This document shows, one piece after another, positions 34,791 to 44,005 of a stretch of DNA of 64,000 nt. The notes beneath the pieces are model-generated. The model had not been told where the DNA came from. It searched no databases and was given only the letters and a program-made list of their open reading frames with translations. The translations under genes and the position numbers were made by a program. This DNA comes from Clostridia bacterium (GTDB lineage: Bacteria; Bacillota; Clostridia; Christensenellales; Aristaeellaceae): positions 1 through 64,000 of the forward strand of contig JAFQOD010000028.1 of the NCBI GenBank assembly GCA_017395685.1, read 5' to 3'. How positions within the stretch are numbered: position 1 is the first letter of the stretch; every line of letters starts with the position of its first letter.

Positions 34791-36235
34791 AAAAGAGCCG
34801 TCTTCTGAAGTTGGCGCTGGCCTGTCTGCTGCTCTGTGTGCCGCTGATCCTCAGTGGCTGCGTTGTGCAGCCCGAGAATATTCCGGCCAACAACACCGGC
34901 AATTACCCGGAATTCCCCACCTATAATCCCTCTACGCCCAAGCCGACGGTCAATCCCACCCAATTTATCGATAACAGCGGCAATAACGGCGGCATGGTAT
35001 CCCTGCCTACGCTCCCCGCTTCCACCAATCCCCCTGTTCAGAATAATTGGTATACCGTGGCCCCGCTGAATACCATCAACCGGCCCGAAACCAATACCCT
35101 TACCCCGCCCCCCGATGATCCCACGCCCTCCCCCACCCCTCAGGGCTCCTTGAAGCTGGGCGCCAAGGGCGAGGATGTAAAAACCGTGCAGCGCCGCCTG
35201 AAGGATCTGGGATTCTATAAGGGCAGCGTGGACGGTGATTTCGGCGAAGGCACCGAAAGTGCCGTCAAGCGTTTCCAGGAGCAGTATGGTCTGGAGGTAG
35301 ACGGTAAGGTGGGCAAGTATACCCTGCAGAAGCTGTCCACTGCCCGTCAGACGGCCAAGCCCACCGCCAAGCCCACTCCCAAGGCGACCGCTACCCCCAC
35401 CTATGATACCAGCACCTTCCTGCGCAAGGGCGACACCAGTTCCAAGGTGCGTCAGATGCAGGAACGGCTGATTTCCCTGGGCTATCTGGCTGGCAAAGCC
35501 AATGCCACCTTTGATGCCGCCACCGAGGCCGCCGTCATCGCTTTCCAGAAGCGCAACTGCAGCTATTATGACGGCGTGGCCGGCCCCGAAACCCTCAAGG
35601 CCCTGTATTCCTCCTCCGCCCGTTCCACCTCCACCGTTTCCGGCGTCATCGGCGTAACGCTACGCAACGGGGATGACGGCGATTCCGTCCGCGCCCTGCA
35701 GACCCGGCTGAAGGCCCTGGGCTATTATAAGGGCAATGTGGATGGTGATTACGGCTCCGGCACAGTAGAAGCGGTAAAGTCCTTCCAGCGTGCCCACAGC
35801 CTGAGCGTGGATGGCAGCGCCGGCAGCAGCACCCTGAACACCCTGTTCAGCGATAAAGCCAAGACCGCATCTGCCGCCAATGCCAAGGTAACCTCTACCC
35901 CCCGGCGCACCAATACCCCCAGGCCTGCTATCACCCCCCGGCCTACCCGTACCCCCCTGCCCGCCAATACCTACGTATTGGTCACCCCGCCCCCGGACGG
36001 CCAGGTGATCTATGTCACCCTGCAGCGCGGCCATTATGGCACGCTGGTCGAACGGCTGCAGCGTGAGCTGAAGAATCAGGGCTATTATAACGGCGCCACC
36101 GACGGTTACTTCGGCGAAGGCACCGAGAATGCCGTCAAATCCTTCCAGCGCGTAAAGGGCCTGGAGGTGGATGGCATTGCCGGCACCGCCACCCTGCGCC
36201 GACTGTATCAGGGCGATTTCCCGGCAGGCGCTTAA
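34787..36235 (+). CDS. Lipoprotein with four peptidoglycan-binding repeats
   Basis: A 482-residue cell-surface lipoprotein. The signal peptide ends in a lipobox (LILSGC, C25). After a Pro/Asn-rich stem come four PG_binding_1 domains at about 121-184, 211-276, 288-355 and 408-475, each with the V-x2-[LV]-Q-x2-L-x2-L-G-[FY]-Y pattern. Ser/Thr/Pro-rich linkers (TAKPTAKPTPKATATP-type) separate them. No catalytic domain is present, so it should act as a wall-binding tether or scaffold. Repeat 2 is more divergent (GKANATFDAATEAAV). It overlaps the HAD gene by four bases, and a terminator follows. Confidence 0.92.
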   Translation: MKKSRLLKLALACLLLCVPLILSGCVVQPENIPANNTGNYPEFPTYNPSTPKPTVNPTQFIDNSGNNGGMVSLPTLPASTNPPVQNNWYTVAPLNTINRPETNTLTPPPDDPTPSPTPQGSLKLGAKGEDVKTVQRRLKDLGFYKGSVDGDFGEGTESAVKRFQEQYGLEVDGKVGKYTLQKLSTARQTAKPTAKPTPKATATPTYDTSTFLRKGDTSSKVRQMQERLISLGYLAGKANATFDAATEAAVIAFQKRNCSYYDGVAGPETLKALYSSSARSTSTVSGVIGVTLRNGDDGDSVRALQTRLKALGYYKGNVDGDYGSGTVEAVKSFQRAHSLSVDGSAGSSTLNTLFSDKAKTASAANAKVTSTPRRTNTPRPAITPRPTRTPLPANTYVLVTPPPDGQVIYVTLQRGHYGTLVERLQRELKNQGYYNGATDGYFGEGTENAVKSFQRVKGLEVDGIAGTATLRRLYQGDFPAGA

Positions 36236-36249
36236 TCAGAACAAAAATC

Positions 36250-36279
36250 ATGGGAGAGCGAAATGCTCTCCCATTTTTA
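36250..36279 (+). terminator. Intrinsic terminator after the lipoprotein gene
   Basis: ATGGGAGAGC / GCTCTCCCAT stem, loop GAAAT, then TTTTT. Confidence 0.9.
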
Positions 36280-36292
36280 TCGCAATTCATAG

Positions 36293-36330
36293 AAAACGGC
36301 CTGCTGCACAATCCTGCAGCAGACCGTTTT
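36293..36330 (-). terminator. Terminator of glyA
   Basis: AAAACGG-CTGCTGC pairs with GCAGCAG-CCGTTTT around an eight-base loop; on the minus strand the stem ends in TTTT just after the glyA stop. Confidence 0.8.
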
Positions 36331-36334
36331 ATAA

Positions 36335-37576
36335 TCAATACAAAGGATAATTTGCCATCAGGGCGGCCACTGCTTCTTTCACAGCGGGGACGGCAGCCTC
36401 CCCCTCCCTGAGGATCCGGGCAATCCAGCCGGCAATCAATACCATTTCCTTTTCCTTCAGGCCGCGGGTGGTAACGGCCGGGGTGCCGATGCGGATACCG
36501 CTGGTCTCGGCAGGCTTGCGCTGATCCCGGGGCACCATATTCTTATTAACGGTGATATTGGCCATGCCAAGCCAGGTTTCCAGATCCCGGCCACTGACAG
36601 GAGTATCACACAGATCCAGCAGCAACAGATGATTATCCGTGCCATCAGATACCATCTTCACCCCGTTTTCCCGCAGGGCATTTTCCAACGCTTTGGCGTT
36701 TTTAACGATCTGCTGCTGATATTCGATGAATTCAGGCTGCAGCGCCTCCTGGAAGCAGATGGCCTTGGCGGCGATCACATGCTCCAGCGGGCCGCCCTGG
36801 ATGCCGGGGAAAATGGCTTTATCAATAGCCTTTGCCAGCCCCTCTTTACACAGGATCAGGCCGCCCCGGGGGCCCCGCAGGGTCTTATGGGTGGTGGTGG
36901 TAACCACATCCGCATAAGGCACGGGAGAAGGATGGCAGCCAGCAGCAACCAGACCAGCGATATGGGCCATATCCACCATCAGGTAGGCGCCCACTTCATC
37001 GGCAATTTTCCGGAAAGCAGCAAAATCCAGGGTACGGGCATAGGCAGAGGCACCAGCCACGATTATCCGGGGCTTACAGGCAAGGGCGATGCGACGCACC
37101 TCATCATAATTGATCTCTTCCGTTTTAGGATCAATGCCATAAGATTCAAAATGGAAATACTTACCAGAGATATTGACGGGACTGCCATGGGTAAGATGGC
37201 CGCCGTTATTGAGGCTCATGCCCAGCACTGTATCACCGGGATTGAGCAGGGCAAAATACACCGCCATATTGGCCTGGGATCCGCTGTGGGGCTGTACATT
37301 GGCATGATCCGCGCCATAGAGCTTCTTTGCCCGTTCAATGGCGATCTTTTCCACCACATCCACGCAGCCGCAGCCGCCGTAATAGCGCCGTCCCGGATAG
37401 CCTTCCGCATATTTATTGGTGAGCGGGCTGCCCATGGCGGCCATCACCGCAGGAGAAACGAAATTTTCAGAGGCAATCAATTCGATATGGGCTTCCTGGC
37501 GGGCACATTCTTCCTGAATGGCCTTGGCAATTTCAGCATCCTGATTCAAACATTCCGGCAATTCCCACATCCACAT
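36335..37576 (-). CDS. glyA: Serine hydroxymethyltransferase
   Basis: A 413-residue PLP enzyme that interconverts serine and glycine while charging tetrahydrofolate with one-carbon units. Conserved blocks: [12 protein letters not shown] at the N-terminus, [52 protein letters not shown], and the PLP lysine in [14 protein letters not shown]. The ATG at 37576 has GGAGG eight bases upstream. The upstream gap (37577-37782) shows no glycine or folate riboswitch that I can recognise. Confidence 0.97.
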   Translation of the reverse strand: MWMWELPECLNQDAEIAKAIQEECARQEAHIELIASENFVSPAVMAAMGSPLTNKYAEGYPGRRYYGGCGCVDVVEKIAIERAKKLYGADHANVQPHSGSQANMAVYFALLNPGDTVLGMSLNNGGHLTHGSPVNISGKYFHFESYGIDPKTEEINYDEVRRIALACKPRIIVAGASAYARTLDFAAFRKIADEVGAYLMVDMAHIAGLVAAGCHPSPVPYADVVTTTTHKTLRGPRGGLILCKEGLAKAIDKAIFPGIQGGPLEHVIAAKAICFQEALQPEFIEYQQQIVKNAKALENALRENGVKMVSDGTDNHLLLLDLCDTPVSGRDLETWLGMANITVNKNMVPRDQRKPAETSGIRIGTPAVTTRGLKEKEMVLIAGWIARILREGEAAVPAVKEAVAALMANYPLY

Positions 37577-37782
37577 ATCATTTTCCTCCGTTTACGTGAT
37601 CAGATAAGCCTAAAATACCAATCGCATGCAAAAATGAACACAGATCCGGAATGGATTTTATCCTGTTTAAGCCGTGCGGAGGAAATCGTAGCAGCGCTAC
37701 ATTGACTGAAGCAAGGCAACGGCAGGACGGAAACCGCCTGAAGATGATGCATTTGTGCTTAAGATCGGTATTGATAAAAAAA
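37577..37782. other. Intergenic region between glyA and the SRP RNA gene
   Basis: About 200 bases with only the glyA ribosome site and the T-run that ends the SRP RNA. A short plus-strand frame (MNTDPEWILSCL...) lacks a ribosome site, and I do not count it as a gene. Confidence 0.5.
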
Positions 37783-37901
37783 CCGCGTATGACCGACAGG
37801 CTTGGCCGCAGCACACGTCTATAATGCTTACTGCTGCTTCCTTTCGGACCTGACAGGGTTCACATCTCAACATCGCACGGGACCCGCCAGTCATACACGG
37901 C
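37783..37901 (-). ncRNA. ffs: Signal recognition particle RNA (small bacterial type)
   Basis: About 119 bases. The minus strand contains the Ffh-binding domain IV signature GTCAGGTCCGAAAGGAAGCA, with the symmetric loop and tetraloop of 4.5S RNA. The two ends pair over some 18 positions: CCGTGTATGAC...GGG at the 5' side with CC...GGTCATACGCGG at the 3' side, followed by a T-run terminator. No Alu domain is present, so it is the short form. It guides ribosomes making membrane and exported proteins to the translocon. Confidence 0.96.
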
Positions 37902-37907
37902 TTTTAT

Positions 37908-37935
37908 ATTATACATGATTTTGAAAAAAACGCAA
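37908..37935 (-). promoter_or_regulatory. Promoter of the SRP RNA gene
   Basis: Minus-strand TTGCGT (37935-37930) and TATAAT (37913-37908) with a 16-base spacer, seven bases before the RNA's first paired base. Confidence 0.75.
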
Positions 37936-38112
37936 GAGGGAAAACATAAGGAATACCAAAAACCGAAAAGTTTTTTCCTTCTTTCTTTGATAAATCTGCC
38001 TGTTTTTCCTTCCTCTATTTCGCCGTTTTCCCTTTTATCCGGCCACGTCCCCTCAAAGCCCTTCGTTATGCGCCATTTTCCCCTTTTTCGGGAAAATTTT
38101 TACGCAAATATA
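37936..38112. other. AT-rich intergenic region before the polyamine operon
   Basis: Pyrimidine-rich on the plus strand with several short T- and C-runs. No gene, RNA or clear hairpin is seen. A long open frame through it has no ribosome site and an implausible composition. Confidence 0.45.
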
Positions 38113-38141
38113 TTGACAATCAGTGCTCAATATGGTTTAAT
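38113..38141 (+). promoter_or_regulatory. Promoter of the XRE-cupin/potABCD operon
   Basis: TTGACA (38113-38118) and TTTAAT (38136-38141), 17 bases apart; two similar palindromes lie just downstream. Confidence 0.75.
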
Positions 38142-38156
38142 GTTTTATGTTTCGTT

Positions 38157-38173
38157 GTTTAGTAATTCTAAAC
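38157..38173. promoter_or_regulatory. Candidate operator 1 of the XRE-cupin regulator
   Basis: GTTTAG-TAATT-CTAAAC, a perfect 6-base inverted repeat at about +10 of the pot promoter. Confidence 0.65.
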
Positions 38174-38191
38174 CTGCGAAAGTCACCTTTG

Positions 38192-38208
38192 GTTTAGTAA
38201 AAGTAAAC
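38192..38208. promoter_or_regulatory. Candidate operator 2 of the XRE-cupin regulator
   Basis: GTTTAGTAAAAGTAAAC shares GTTTA...TAAAC and total length with the site 35 bases upstream; the arms are symmetric at five of six positions. Confidence 0.6.
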
Positions 38209-38234
38209 TTATCAAGCGGGAAGGAGCGGAACAG

Positions 38235-38777
38235 ATGAATATCGGCGAAAAGCTGAGACGGCTTCGTCTGCAGAGAAATCTGACCCAGGAAGAGATGGCC
38301 GACCGGTGCGAATTGAGCAAGGGGTTCATTTCGCAGGTAGAACGGGATCTGGCCTCCCCCTCCATCGCCACATTGACGGATATGCTGGAATGCCTGGGCA
38401 GCAATCTGCAGGAATTTTTTTCTGAAAAAGTGGCGGAAAAGCCCGTATATTCCCAGGGCGATATGTTTGTGAAAGAGGATGAGGAGCAATTGAAGGGCAG
38501 CATCACCTGGCTGATCCCTTCCGCCCAGAAAAACGAGATGGAGCCCATCCTGGTGGAACTGGGCGAAGGCGGGCAGACCCAGGAAATGCCCCCCCACGAA
38601 GGTGAGGAATTCGGCTATGTGCTTTCCGGCACGGTCACCCTGCTCATCGGCGGCAAGCAGCATAAAGTACGCACCGGGGAAAGCTTCTGCCTGCATCCCA
38701 ATGCGCCCCACTCCATCGTAAACGGCGGAAAACGCCCCGCCAAGTTTATCTGGGTTTCCAACCCGCCTAATTTCTGA
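38235..38777 (+). CDS. XRE-family regulator with C-terminal cupin domain (PuuR-like)
   Basis: A 180-residue regulator: a helix-turn-helix at residues 1-60 ([40 protein letters not shown]) and a cupin sensor at about 105-180 ([24 protein letters not shown], then [13 protein letters not shown]). The layout is that of PuuR, which senses putrescine in E. coli, and it is followed 19 bases later by potA, so it very likely controls polyamine uptake and itself through the paired palindromes upstream. GGAAGGAG precedes the start. Whether it is a repressor or an activator is not shown by the sequence. Confidence 0.92.
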   Translation: MNIGEKLRRLRLQRNLTQEEMADRCELSKGFISQVERDLASPSIATLTDMLECLGSNLQEFFSEKVAEKPVYSQGDMFVKEDEEQLKGSITWLIPSAQKNEMEPILVELGEGGQTQEMPPHEGEEFGYVLSGTVTLLIGGKQHKVRTGESFCLHPNAPHSIVNGGKRPAKFIWVSNPPNF

Positions 38778-38796
38778 TGAACGGAGGGCCTGCCTT

Positions 38797-39855
38797 ATGG
38801 AAGAGCAACGCCTGATTAATCTGGAGCATATTAGCAAGGAATACGACGGCGTCACCGTCCTTTCCGATATCAATCTGTATATCCGCAAAAAGGAATTTGT
38901 TACCCTGCTGGGCCCCTCCGGCTGCGGAAAAACCACCACGCTGCGCATCATCGGCGGCTTTGAAACCCCCGATCACGGCCGGGTCGTTTTTGACGGCCAG
39001 GATATTACCGCCCTGCCCCCCTACAAGCGGCGGGTGAATACCGTATTCCAGAAATACGCCCTCTTCCCCCATCTGAATGTAAAGGATAATATCGCTTTCG
39101 GGCTGAAGCTGAAAAAGACGCCCAAGGATGAAATCGAACGGAAAGTGGATAAAATGCTGGATCTGGTGAATCTTTCCGGCTACGGCAAGCGCAGCGTGGA
39201 TTCCCTCTCCGGCGGGCAGCAGCAGCGCATTGCCATCGCCCGGGCACTGGTCAATGAACCGGAAGTGCTGCTTCTGGATGAGCCTCTTGGCGCCCTGGAT
39301 CTGAAGCTGCGCAAGGAAATGCAGCTGGAAATCAAATCCATGCAGCAGCGCCTGGGCATCACCTTCCTCTACGTAACCCACGATCAGGAAGAAGCCCTGA
39401 CCATGTCTGATACCATCGTGGTCATGCGGGGCGGCCACATCCTGCAGATCGGCACCCCCAAATCCATCTATGACGAGCCCAAGAATGCCTTCGTAGCCGA
39501 TTTCATCGGGGAAAGCAATATTTTCTCCGGCACCATGGTACGGGATGAGCTGGTGCATTTCTGCGGCGCCGATTTCCCCTGCGTGGACGGCGGTTTCGGC
39601 GAAGATAAACCGGTGGATGTGGTCATCCGCCCCGAAGATATCCTGCTGGTGGGCGAAGACGTGGGCCAGGTGACCGGCGTGGTGAAATCCGTTCTTTTCA
39701 AGGGCGTGCATTATGAAATGATGATCGATGCGGGCCACTCCACCTGGAAGGTGCATTCCACCACCATGCAGCCGGAAGGCAGCCGGGTGGGCATCTCCGT
39801 GGTTCCCTTCAATATCCATATCATGCATCCCATGAAGGAGGAACTGGGCAAATGA
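38797..39855 (+). CDS. potA: Spermidine/putrescine ABC transporter ATP-binding protein PotA
   Basis: A 352-residue ATPase powering polyamine import. Walker [18 protein letters not shown]-loop [13 protein letters not shown], signature [15 protein letters not shown], Walker [13 protein letters not shown] and H-loop [14 protein letters not shown] are all present in the first 230 residues; the remainder is the regulatory TOBE-type domain ([11 protein letters not shown]). Its stop overlaps potB by four bases. In E. coli the PotA C-terminus mediates spermidine feedback. Confidence 0.96.
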   Translation: MEEQRLINLEHISKEYDGVTVLSDINLYIRKKEFVTLLGPSGCGKTTTLRIIGGFETPDHGRVVFDGQDITALPPYKRRVNTVFQKYALFPHLNVKDNIAFGLKLKKTPKDEIERKVDKMLDLVNLSGYGKRSVDSLSGGQQQRIAIARALVNEPEVLLLDEPLGALDLKLRKEMQLEIKSMQQRLGITFLYVTHDQEEALTMSDTIVVMRGGHILQIGTPKSIYDEPKNAFVADFIGESNIFSGTMVRDELVHFCGADFPCVDGGFGEDKPVDVVIRPEDILLVGEDVGQVTGVVKSVLFKGVHYEMMIDAGHSTWKVHSTTMQPEGSRVGISVVPFNIHIMHPMKEELGK

Positions 39856-40862
39856 ACAATCTGCAAATTCCGGCTTGGGGCATCTGGGCGATGCTGGCGG
39901 GGTTTGCGGCATTCATTGGGCTGCTGGTAGCCTATTTCAAAAGAAATCACGGCCTGAAGCGCCCCATCTTCGCCTCCCCCTATACCCTGTGGATCATTCT
40001 GTTCACGGTGGTTCCCTGCATCCTGATCGCCTATTATGCCTTTACCGATGTGAATGGCCAATTCACACTGGATAATTTCAAAAATTTCTGGGACAGCAAT
40101 TACGACGCCCGGAAAACTATGGGCCCGGAATTGGAAATGTATCTGGAAATGGGCTTCACCGCCGAAGATCTGGGCCTTGGCCGGGGCACGGTGAATGTGG
40201 ATACGCTGATTTATTCCCTGTGGATGGCCTTCCTTTGCACCATCATCTGCCTGGTGCTGGGCTATCCCACCGCCCATATCATGGCGGACCGGGAATTCAA
40301 ACTGGGGTCCACCCTGGTCATCCTGTTCGTAATCCCCATGTGGATGAATTTCCTGCTGCGCACCATCGCATGGATGAGCATCCTGGAAGATACCGGCCTG
40401 ATCAATCAGGTGCTGGGCTGGTTCGGCCTCGGGCCGGTAAAGCTGATGTATAATTCCGGCGCAGTGCTGCTGGGCATGGTATATAACTATCTGCCCTTCA
40501 TGGTCTTCCCCATTTACAATGTGCTCAATAAAATGGATTACAAGCTTTCCGAAGCCGCTATGGATCTGGGATGCAATAAATGGCGCACCTTCTACAAGGT
40601 GACCCTTCCCCTTTCCCTGCCCGGGGTGGTATCGGGTATCACCATGGTCTTCATGCCTGCGGTCACCACCTTCTTTATCCCCCGTCTCCTGGGGGGCGGC
40701 AGCACGGAAATGTTTGGCGATCTGATCGAACGCACCTTCCTTACCGCCAATAACTGGAATGTGGGCAGCGCCCTTTCCCTGCTGATGATGGTTCTGATCC
40801 TGCTCAGCCTGGGGCTGCTCAGGAAAGTGGATCCTGATGGAGAGGGGGGCAGCATGATATGA
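39852..40862 (+). CDS. potB: Spermidine/putrescine ABC transporter permease PotB
   Basis: A 336-residue inner-membrane permease, longer than usual. It has an extra N-terminal helix ([22 protein letters not shown]) ahead of the standard first helix, and an exported loop (about residues 70-110) before the core. The EAA loop is [17 protein letters not shown], contacting Pot[21 protein letters not shown] is the PotB-typical helix. Four-base overlaps with potA and potC give strict co-translation. The long first loop is a lineage feature I cannot assign. Confidence 0.94.
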   Translation: MNNLQIPAWGIWAMLAGFAAFIGLLVAYFKRNHGLKRPIFASPYTLWIILFTVVPCILIAYYAFTDVNGQFTLDNFKNFWDSNYDARKTMGPELEMYLEMGFTAEDLGLGRGTVNVDTLIYSLWMAFLCTIICLVLGYPTAHIMADREFKLGSTLVILFVIPMWMNFLLRTIAWMSILEDTGLINQVLGWFGLGPVKLMYNSGAVLLGMVYNYLPFMVFPIYNVLNKMDYKLSEAAMDLGCNKWRTFYKVTLPLSLPGVVSGITMVFMPAVTTFFIPRLLGGGSTEMFGDLIERTFLTANNWNVGSALSLLMMVLILLSLGLLRKVDPDGEGGSMI

Positions 40863-41635
40863 TGAAATTTATCAAGCGCTTCTATCTTTCCATCATCCTG
40901 TTCTTCCTGTATGTGCCCATCATTGTTCTGATCGTGCAATCCTTCAATGCCGGCAAGAGCCGCGCCCACTGGGAGGGATTTTCCTTCCGCTGGTATCAGG
41001 AATTGTTCAATGACGCCGCCATCATGCAGGCCTTGTATGTGACGGTCTCCATCGCGGTGCTGGCCGCCATCGTTTCCACCGTGCTGGGCACCCTGGCCGC
41101 CATCGGCATTCATGCCATGAAGAAGCGGCCCCAATCCATGATGATGACGCTGACCAATATCCCCATGACCATGCCGGATATTGTAACGGGTATTTCCCTG
41201 ATGCTGCTGTTCATCTTCACTAAGGTGGAACGGGGATACTGGACGATGCTGCTGGCCCATGTCACCTTCGACGTGCCCTACGTCATATTGTCTGTTCTTC
41301 CCAAGCTGAAGCAGATGAACAAGCACAGCTATGAAGCTGCCCTGGATCTGGGCGCCACCCCCACCTATGCCTTGTTCCATGTCATTCTGCCCGAAATCAT
41401 GCCCGGGGTGATCACCGGTGCCATGCTGGCCTTTACCCTCTCCCTGGATGATTTCACCGTCAGCTATTTTACCACCAGCCCCCTGGTGCAGAATCTTTCC
41501 ACCCTGATCTATTCCCAGGCCAAGCTGGGCATCAAGCCCACCATGAACGCCCTCTCCGCCCTGATGTTTGTATCCCTGCTTGCGCTGCTGCTGGTGGTGA
41601 ACCGGCGCTCCAGCAAGGACGAAATAAAAAAATAA
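40859..41635 (+). CDS. potC: Spermidine/putrescine ABC transporter permease PotC
   Basis: A 258-residue permease with six predicted helices, partner of PotB. The N-terminus (FYLSIILFFLYVPIIVLIVQSFN) and the block PMTMPDIVTGISLMLLF are PotC-specific, and the EAA loop reads HSYEAALDLGATPTYALF. It ends with FTVSYFTTSP...LSTLIYSQ as in the family. Starts at ATGATG overlapping the potB stop. Confidence 0.94.
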   Translation: MMKFIKRFYLSIILFFLYVPIIVLIVQSFNAGKSRAHWEGFSFRWYQELFNDAAIMQALYVTVSIAVLAAIVSTVLGTLAAIGIHAMKKRPQSMMMTLTNIPMTMPDIVTGISLMLLFIFTKVERGYWTMLLAHVTFDVPYVILSVLPKLKQMNKHSYEAALDLGATPTYALFHVILPEIMPGVITGAMLAFTLSLDDFTVSYFTTSPLVQNLSTLIYSQAKLGIKPTMNALSALMFVSLLALLLVVNRRSSKDEIKK

Positions 41636-41649
41636 TTGGAGGTACATCA

Positions 41650-42690
41650 ATGAAAAAGCTTTCTCTGGTTCTGGCGCTCATCCTCTGCTGCTCCATGCTG
41701 GTGGTGTCCAACGCCGCCGCAGAAGAAGTGGTCAACGTATACAACTGGTATGATTACATGGATGAAAGCGTTTTTGATATGTTCACCGCCGAAACTGGCA
41801 TCAAAGTGAACAAGATGTATTTTACCACCAATGAAGATATGATGGTGCAGGTGCGGGTCAGCCCCGGCGCCTACGATCTGGTATTTCCCTCCGATTACTG
41901 CGTGGAGCGGATGATTGCAGAAGGCCTGATCAGCGAACTGAATTTTGATAACATCCCCAATTCCAAATATACCTCCCAGTGGCTGATGAATCCCGGCTAC
42001 GACCCCGATAACAAATACTCCGTGCCCTTCATGTGGGGCACCGTGGGCATCCTGTATAACACCAAGATGGTGGATGAGCCTGTGGATTCCTGGGGCATCC
42101 TGTGGAACGAAAAATATGCCAACAATATTTTCATGATGGATTCCCTGCGGGATACCATGGGCCTCACCCTGAAGTATCAGGGCTATTCCATGAATACCCG
42201 CAATCTGGTGGAGCTGAAGGCCGCTACCGATAAGCTGGTGCAGCAGAAGAAGCTGGTCAAGGCCTACGGCGTGGATGAAATCAAAGATAAAATGGCCGCC
42301 GGCGAAGCTGCCCTGGCCGTCATGTGGAGCGGTGACGCCCTCTACGCCATGGAACTCAACGAAGATCTGGCCTATGCCGTTCCCAAGGAAGGCAGCAACA
42401 TCTGGGTAGATCCCATGGTCATCCCCGCCACCGCCAAGAATAAGGAAAATGCTGAAAAACTGATTGATTTCCTCTGCCGGCCCGAAATCGCCAAGATGAA
42501 CTGCGAATATATCTGGTATTCCTCCCCCAATTCCGCTGCCATCGAGCTGATGGGCGAAGATTACACCGCCAATTCCACCATCAATCCTGCCCAGGACGTT
42601 ATCGAACGCTGCGAATGGTTCCATGATATCCCCGATACTTTCCTGACCGTGTACAATACACTGTGGGGGCAGGTAAAGAATGCGAAATAA
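41650..42690 (+). CDS. potD: Spermidine/putrescine-binding protein PotD
   Basis: A 346-residue exported receptor for the Pot importer. The signal peptide (MKKLSLVLALILCCSMLVVSNAAA) has two cysteines but no clear lipobox. The mature start EVVNVYNWYDYMDESVFDMF is the PotD/PotF signature, and acidic/aromatic residues in VRVSPGAYDLVFPSDYC and FMWGTVGILYNT match the polyamine pocket. GGAGGT precedes the ATG, 14 bases after potC. The downstream gene starts eleven bases before its stop. Confidence 0.94.
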   Translation: MKKLSLVLALILCCSMLVVSNAAAEEVVNVYNWYDYMDESVFDMFTAETGIKVNKMYFTTNEDMMVQVRVSPGAYDLVFPSDYCVERMIAEGLISELNFDNIPNSKYTSQWLMNPGYDPDNKYSVPFMWGTVGILYNTKMVDEPVDSWGILWNEKYANNIFMMDSLRDTMGLTLKYQGYSMNTRNLVELKAATDKLVQQKKLVKAYGVDEIKDKMAAGEAALAVMWSGDALYAMELNEDLAYAVPKEGSNIWVDPMVIPATAKNKENAEKLIDFLCRPEIAKMNCEYIWYSSPNSAAIELMGEDYTANSTINPAQDVIERCEWFHDIPDTFLTVYNTLWGQVKNAK

Positions 42691-43924
42691 GAAACCACTT
42701 TTTCTGGCAGCAATCGCCCTGATCCTGATCCTGCTGTGCTCCACCGCCCTGGCTGCAGAAAATGAATACCGAACACTGAAAAACGGTTCCGAAGGGGCCG
42801 ATGTGATGCGGCTGAAGCAGGCCATGTACTGGCTGGGCTACTTCAATAACAAAAACCTTTCCAACTACTACAATGCCACCACTGTGGAACGGGTAAAGCA
42901 GCTGCAAAAGAACAACGGCCTGGAGGAAACAGGCATTGCCACCCCTGAACTGCAGGAATTGATTTTCTCCGGCAACTGCATCCCCACCGACACCGCCCCC
43001 AAGCCCTCCCCTGTGCCCACGCCGGCCCCCACCCCCATTCCTCCTCAGGGGCCCAAGAAGGAAGTGGATCTGCCGCCCCTTACAGAAGAAGGCTTCCTGT
43101 CCCCGGAAGCGGAAATTGAAGAATTCGTGCATGTGGATGCAGATGACGGCCGCTGGATCTATATCACCTCCTCCCTCGCCATTGATCTTCAGCGCTGGAC
43201 GGACAAAAAGAATACGCAGGTCTGGTTTGAAGGGGATATCCGCACTTCGGAAGAAACCCCCATGACCGCCTATCTTTCCAATCCCACCAGCAAAAACCCT
43301 GGAAAGGGCTATGAGAATCCCCTGGATCTAGCCCGGGAAAATAAAGTAGTGCTGGCTATCACCGATGATCATTTCGGCGATCGCTGGAATGGCGGTATAC
43401 GCCCCGGCGTCATCGTCCGCAACGGAAAAATCATCAAGGATTATACTTTCCAAGACGGCCAGGGCAAATTCCCCAATCTGGAGGTGCTGGCAGTATTTGA
43501 AGACGGTAGCATGAAAACCTTCAAGAGCGATGCCCACACCGCCCAGGAATATCTGGATATGGGGGTTGTGAATACCTATGCCTTCGGCCCCATCCTGGTG
43601 GAGAACGGACAGCTGAGCGAATATATGCTGCGGAAAGAATACTACACCTACCATGAGCCCCGCTGCTCCATCGGCATGATCGAACCCCATCATTATTTCC
43701 TGCTGGTGGCCAAGGGACGCACCAATGATTCCAAGGGCGTCTATCTCACCTGGCTGGCAGATAAAATGATGGAAAAAGGCGTAGTGGAAGGCTTCAATCT
43801 GGACGGCGGCGGCACGGTGGCGCTGATGTTCATGGGGGAAATGCTGAATAAATCCACCCGCAACGTCCGCCAGACCACCAGCATTTCTGGCTTTGGCACA
43901 TCCGATCTGGTCCCGAGCAAATAA
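42680..43924 (+). CDS. Secreted phosphodiester glycosidase (NAGPA-like) with a peptidoglycan-binding domain
   Basis: A 414-residue exported protein: signal peptide (MRNKKPLFLAAIALILILLCSTALA), one PG_binding_1 domain at about 30-95 (LKNGSEGADVMRLKQAMYWLGYF), a proline-rich linker (about 107-130), and a NAGPA-type phosphodiester glycosidase domain from about 200 to the end. Family marks include AITDDHFG, GIRPGVIVRNGKI, TYAFGPILVENGQ, PRCSIGMIEPHHYFLLVAKGR and GFNLDGGGTVALMFMG. Such domains release N-acetylglucosamine or similar sugars from phosphodiesters, so wall teichoic acids or phosphorylated glycans are plausible targets. It overlaps potD by eleven bases, an unexpected partnership. Confidence 0.9.
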   Translation: MRNKKPLFLAAIALILILLCSTALAAENEYRTLKNGSEGADVMRLKQAMYWLGYFNNKNLSNYYNATTVERVKQLQKNNGLEETGIATPELQELIFSGNCIPTDTAPKPSPVPTPAPTPIPPQGPKKEVDLPPLTEEGFLSPEAEIEEFVHVDADDGRWIYITSSLAIDLQRWTDKKNTQVWFEGDIRTSEETPMTAYLSNPTSKNPGKGYENPLDLARENKVVLAITDDHFGDRWNGGIRPGVIVRNGKIIKDYTFQDGQGKFPNLEVLAVFEDGSMKTFKSDAHTAQEYLDMGVVNTYAFGPILVENGQLSEYMLRKEYYTYHEPRCSIGMIEPHHYFLLVAKGRTNDSKGVYLTWLADKMMEKGVVEGFNLDGGGTVALMFMGEMLNKSTRNVRQTTSISGFGTSDLVPSK

Positions 43925-43942
43925 TCCATATGAATCCAAATG

Positions 43943-43975
43943 AAAAGACTGGCGCAGGCTGCGTCAGTCTTTTTT
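43943..43975 (+). terminator. Intrinsic terminator of the pot operon
   Basis: AAAAGACTG-CGCA pairs with TGCG-CAGTCTTTT around GGC, ending in TTTTTT. Confidence 0.88.
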
Positions 43976-44005
43976 GATATCGTTTTGCATTTCCTGTATC
44001 TTCAG

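Noticed and set aside
37620-37782. Possible glycine or tetrahydrofolate riboswitch before glyA
   Set aside because: No conserved riboswitch core could be recognised on the minus strand, and the SRP RNA ends just upstream, leaving little room.
37915-38238. 107-codon frame before the XRE-cupin gene
   Set aside because: Phe/Ser-rich translation of a pyrimidine-rich intergenic region, no ribosome site, and it covers the promoter and operators.
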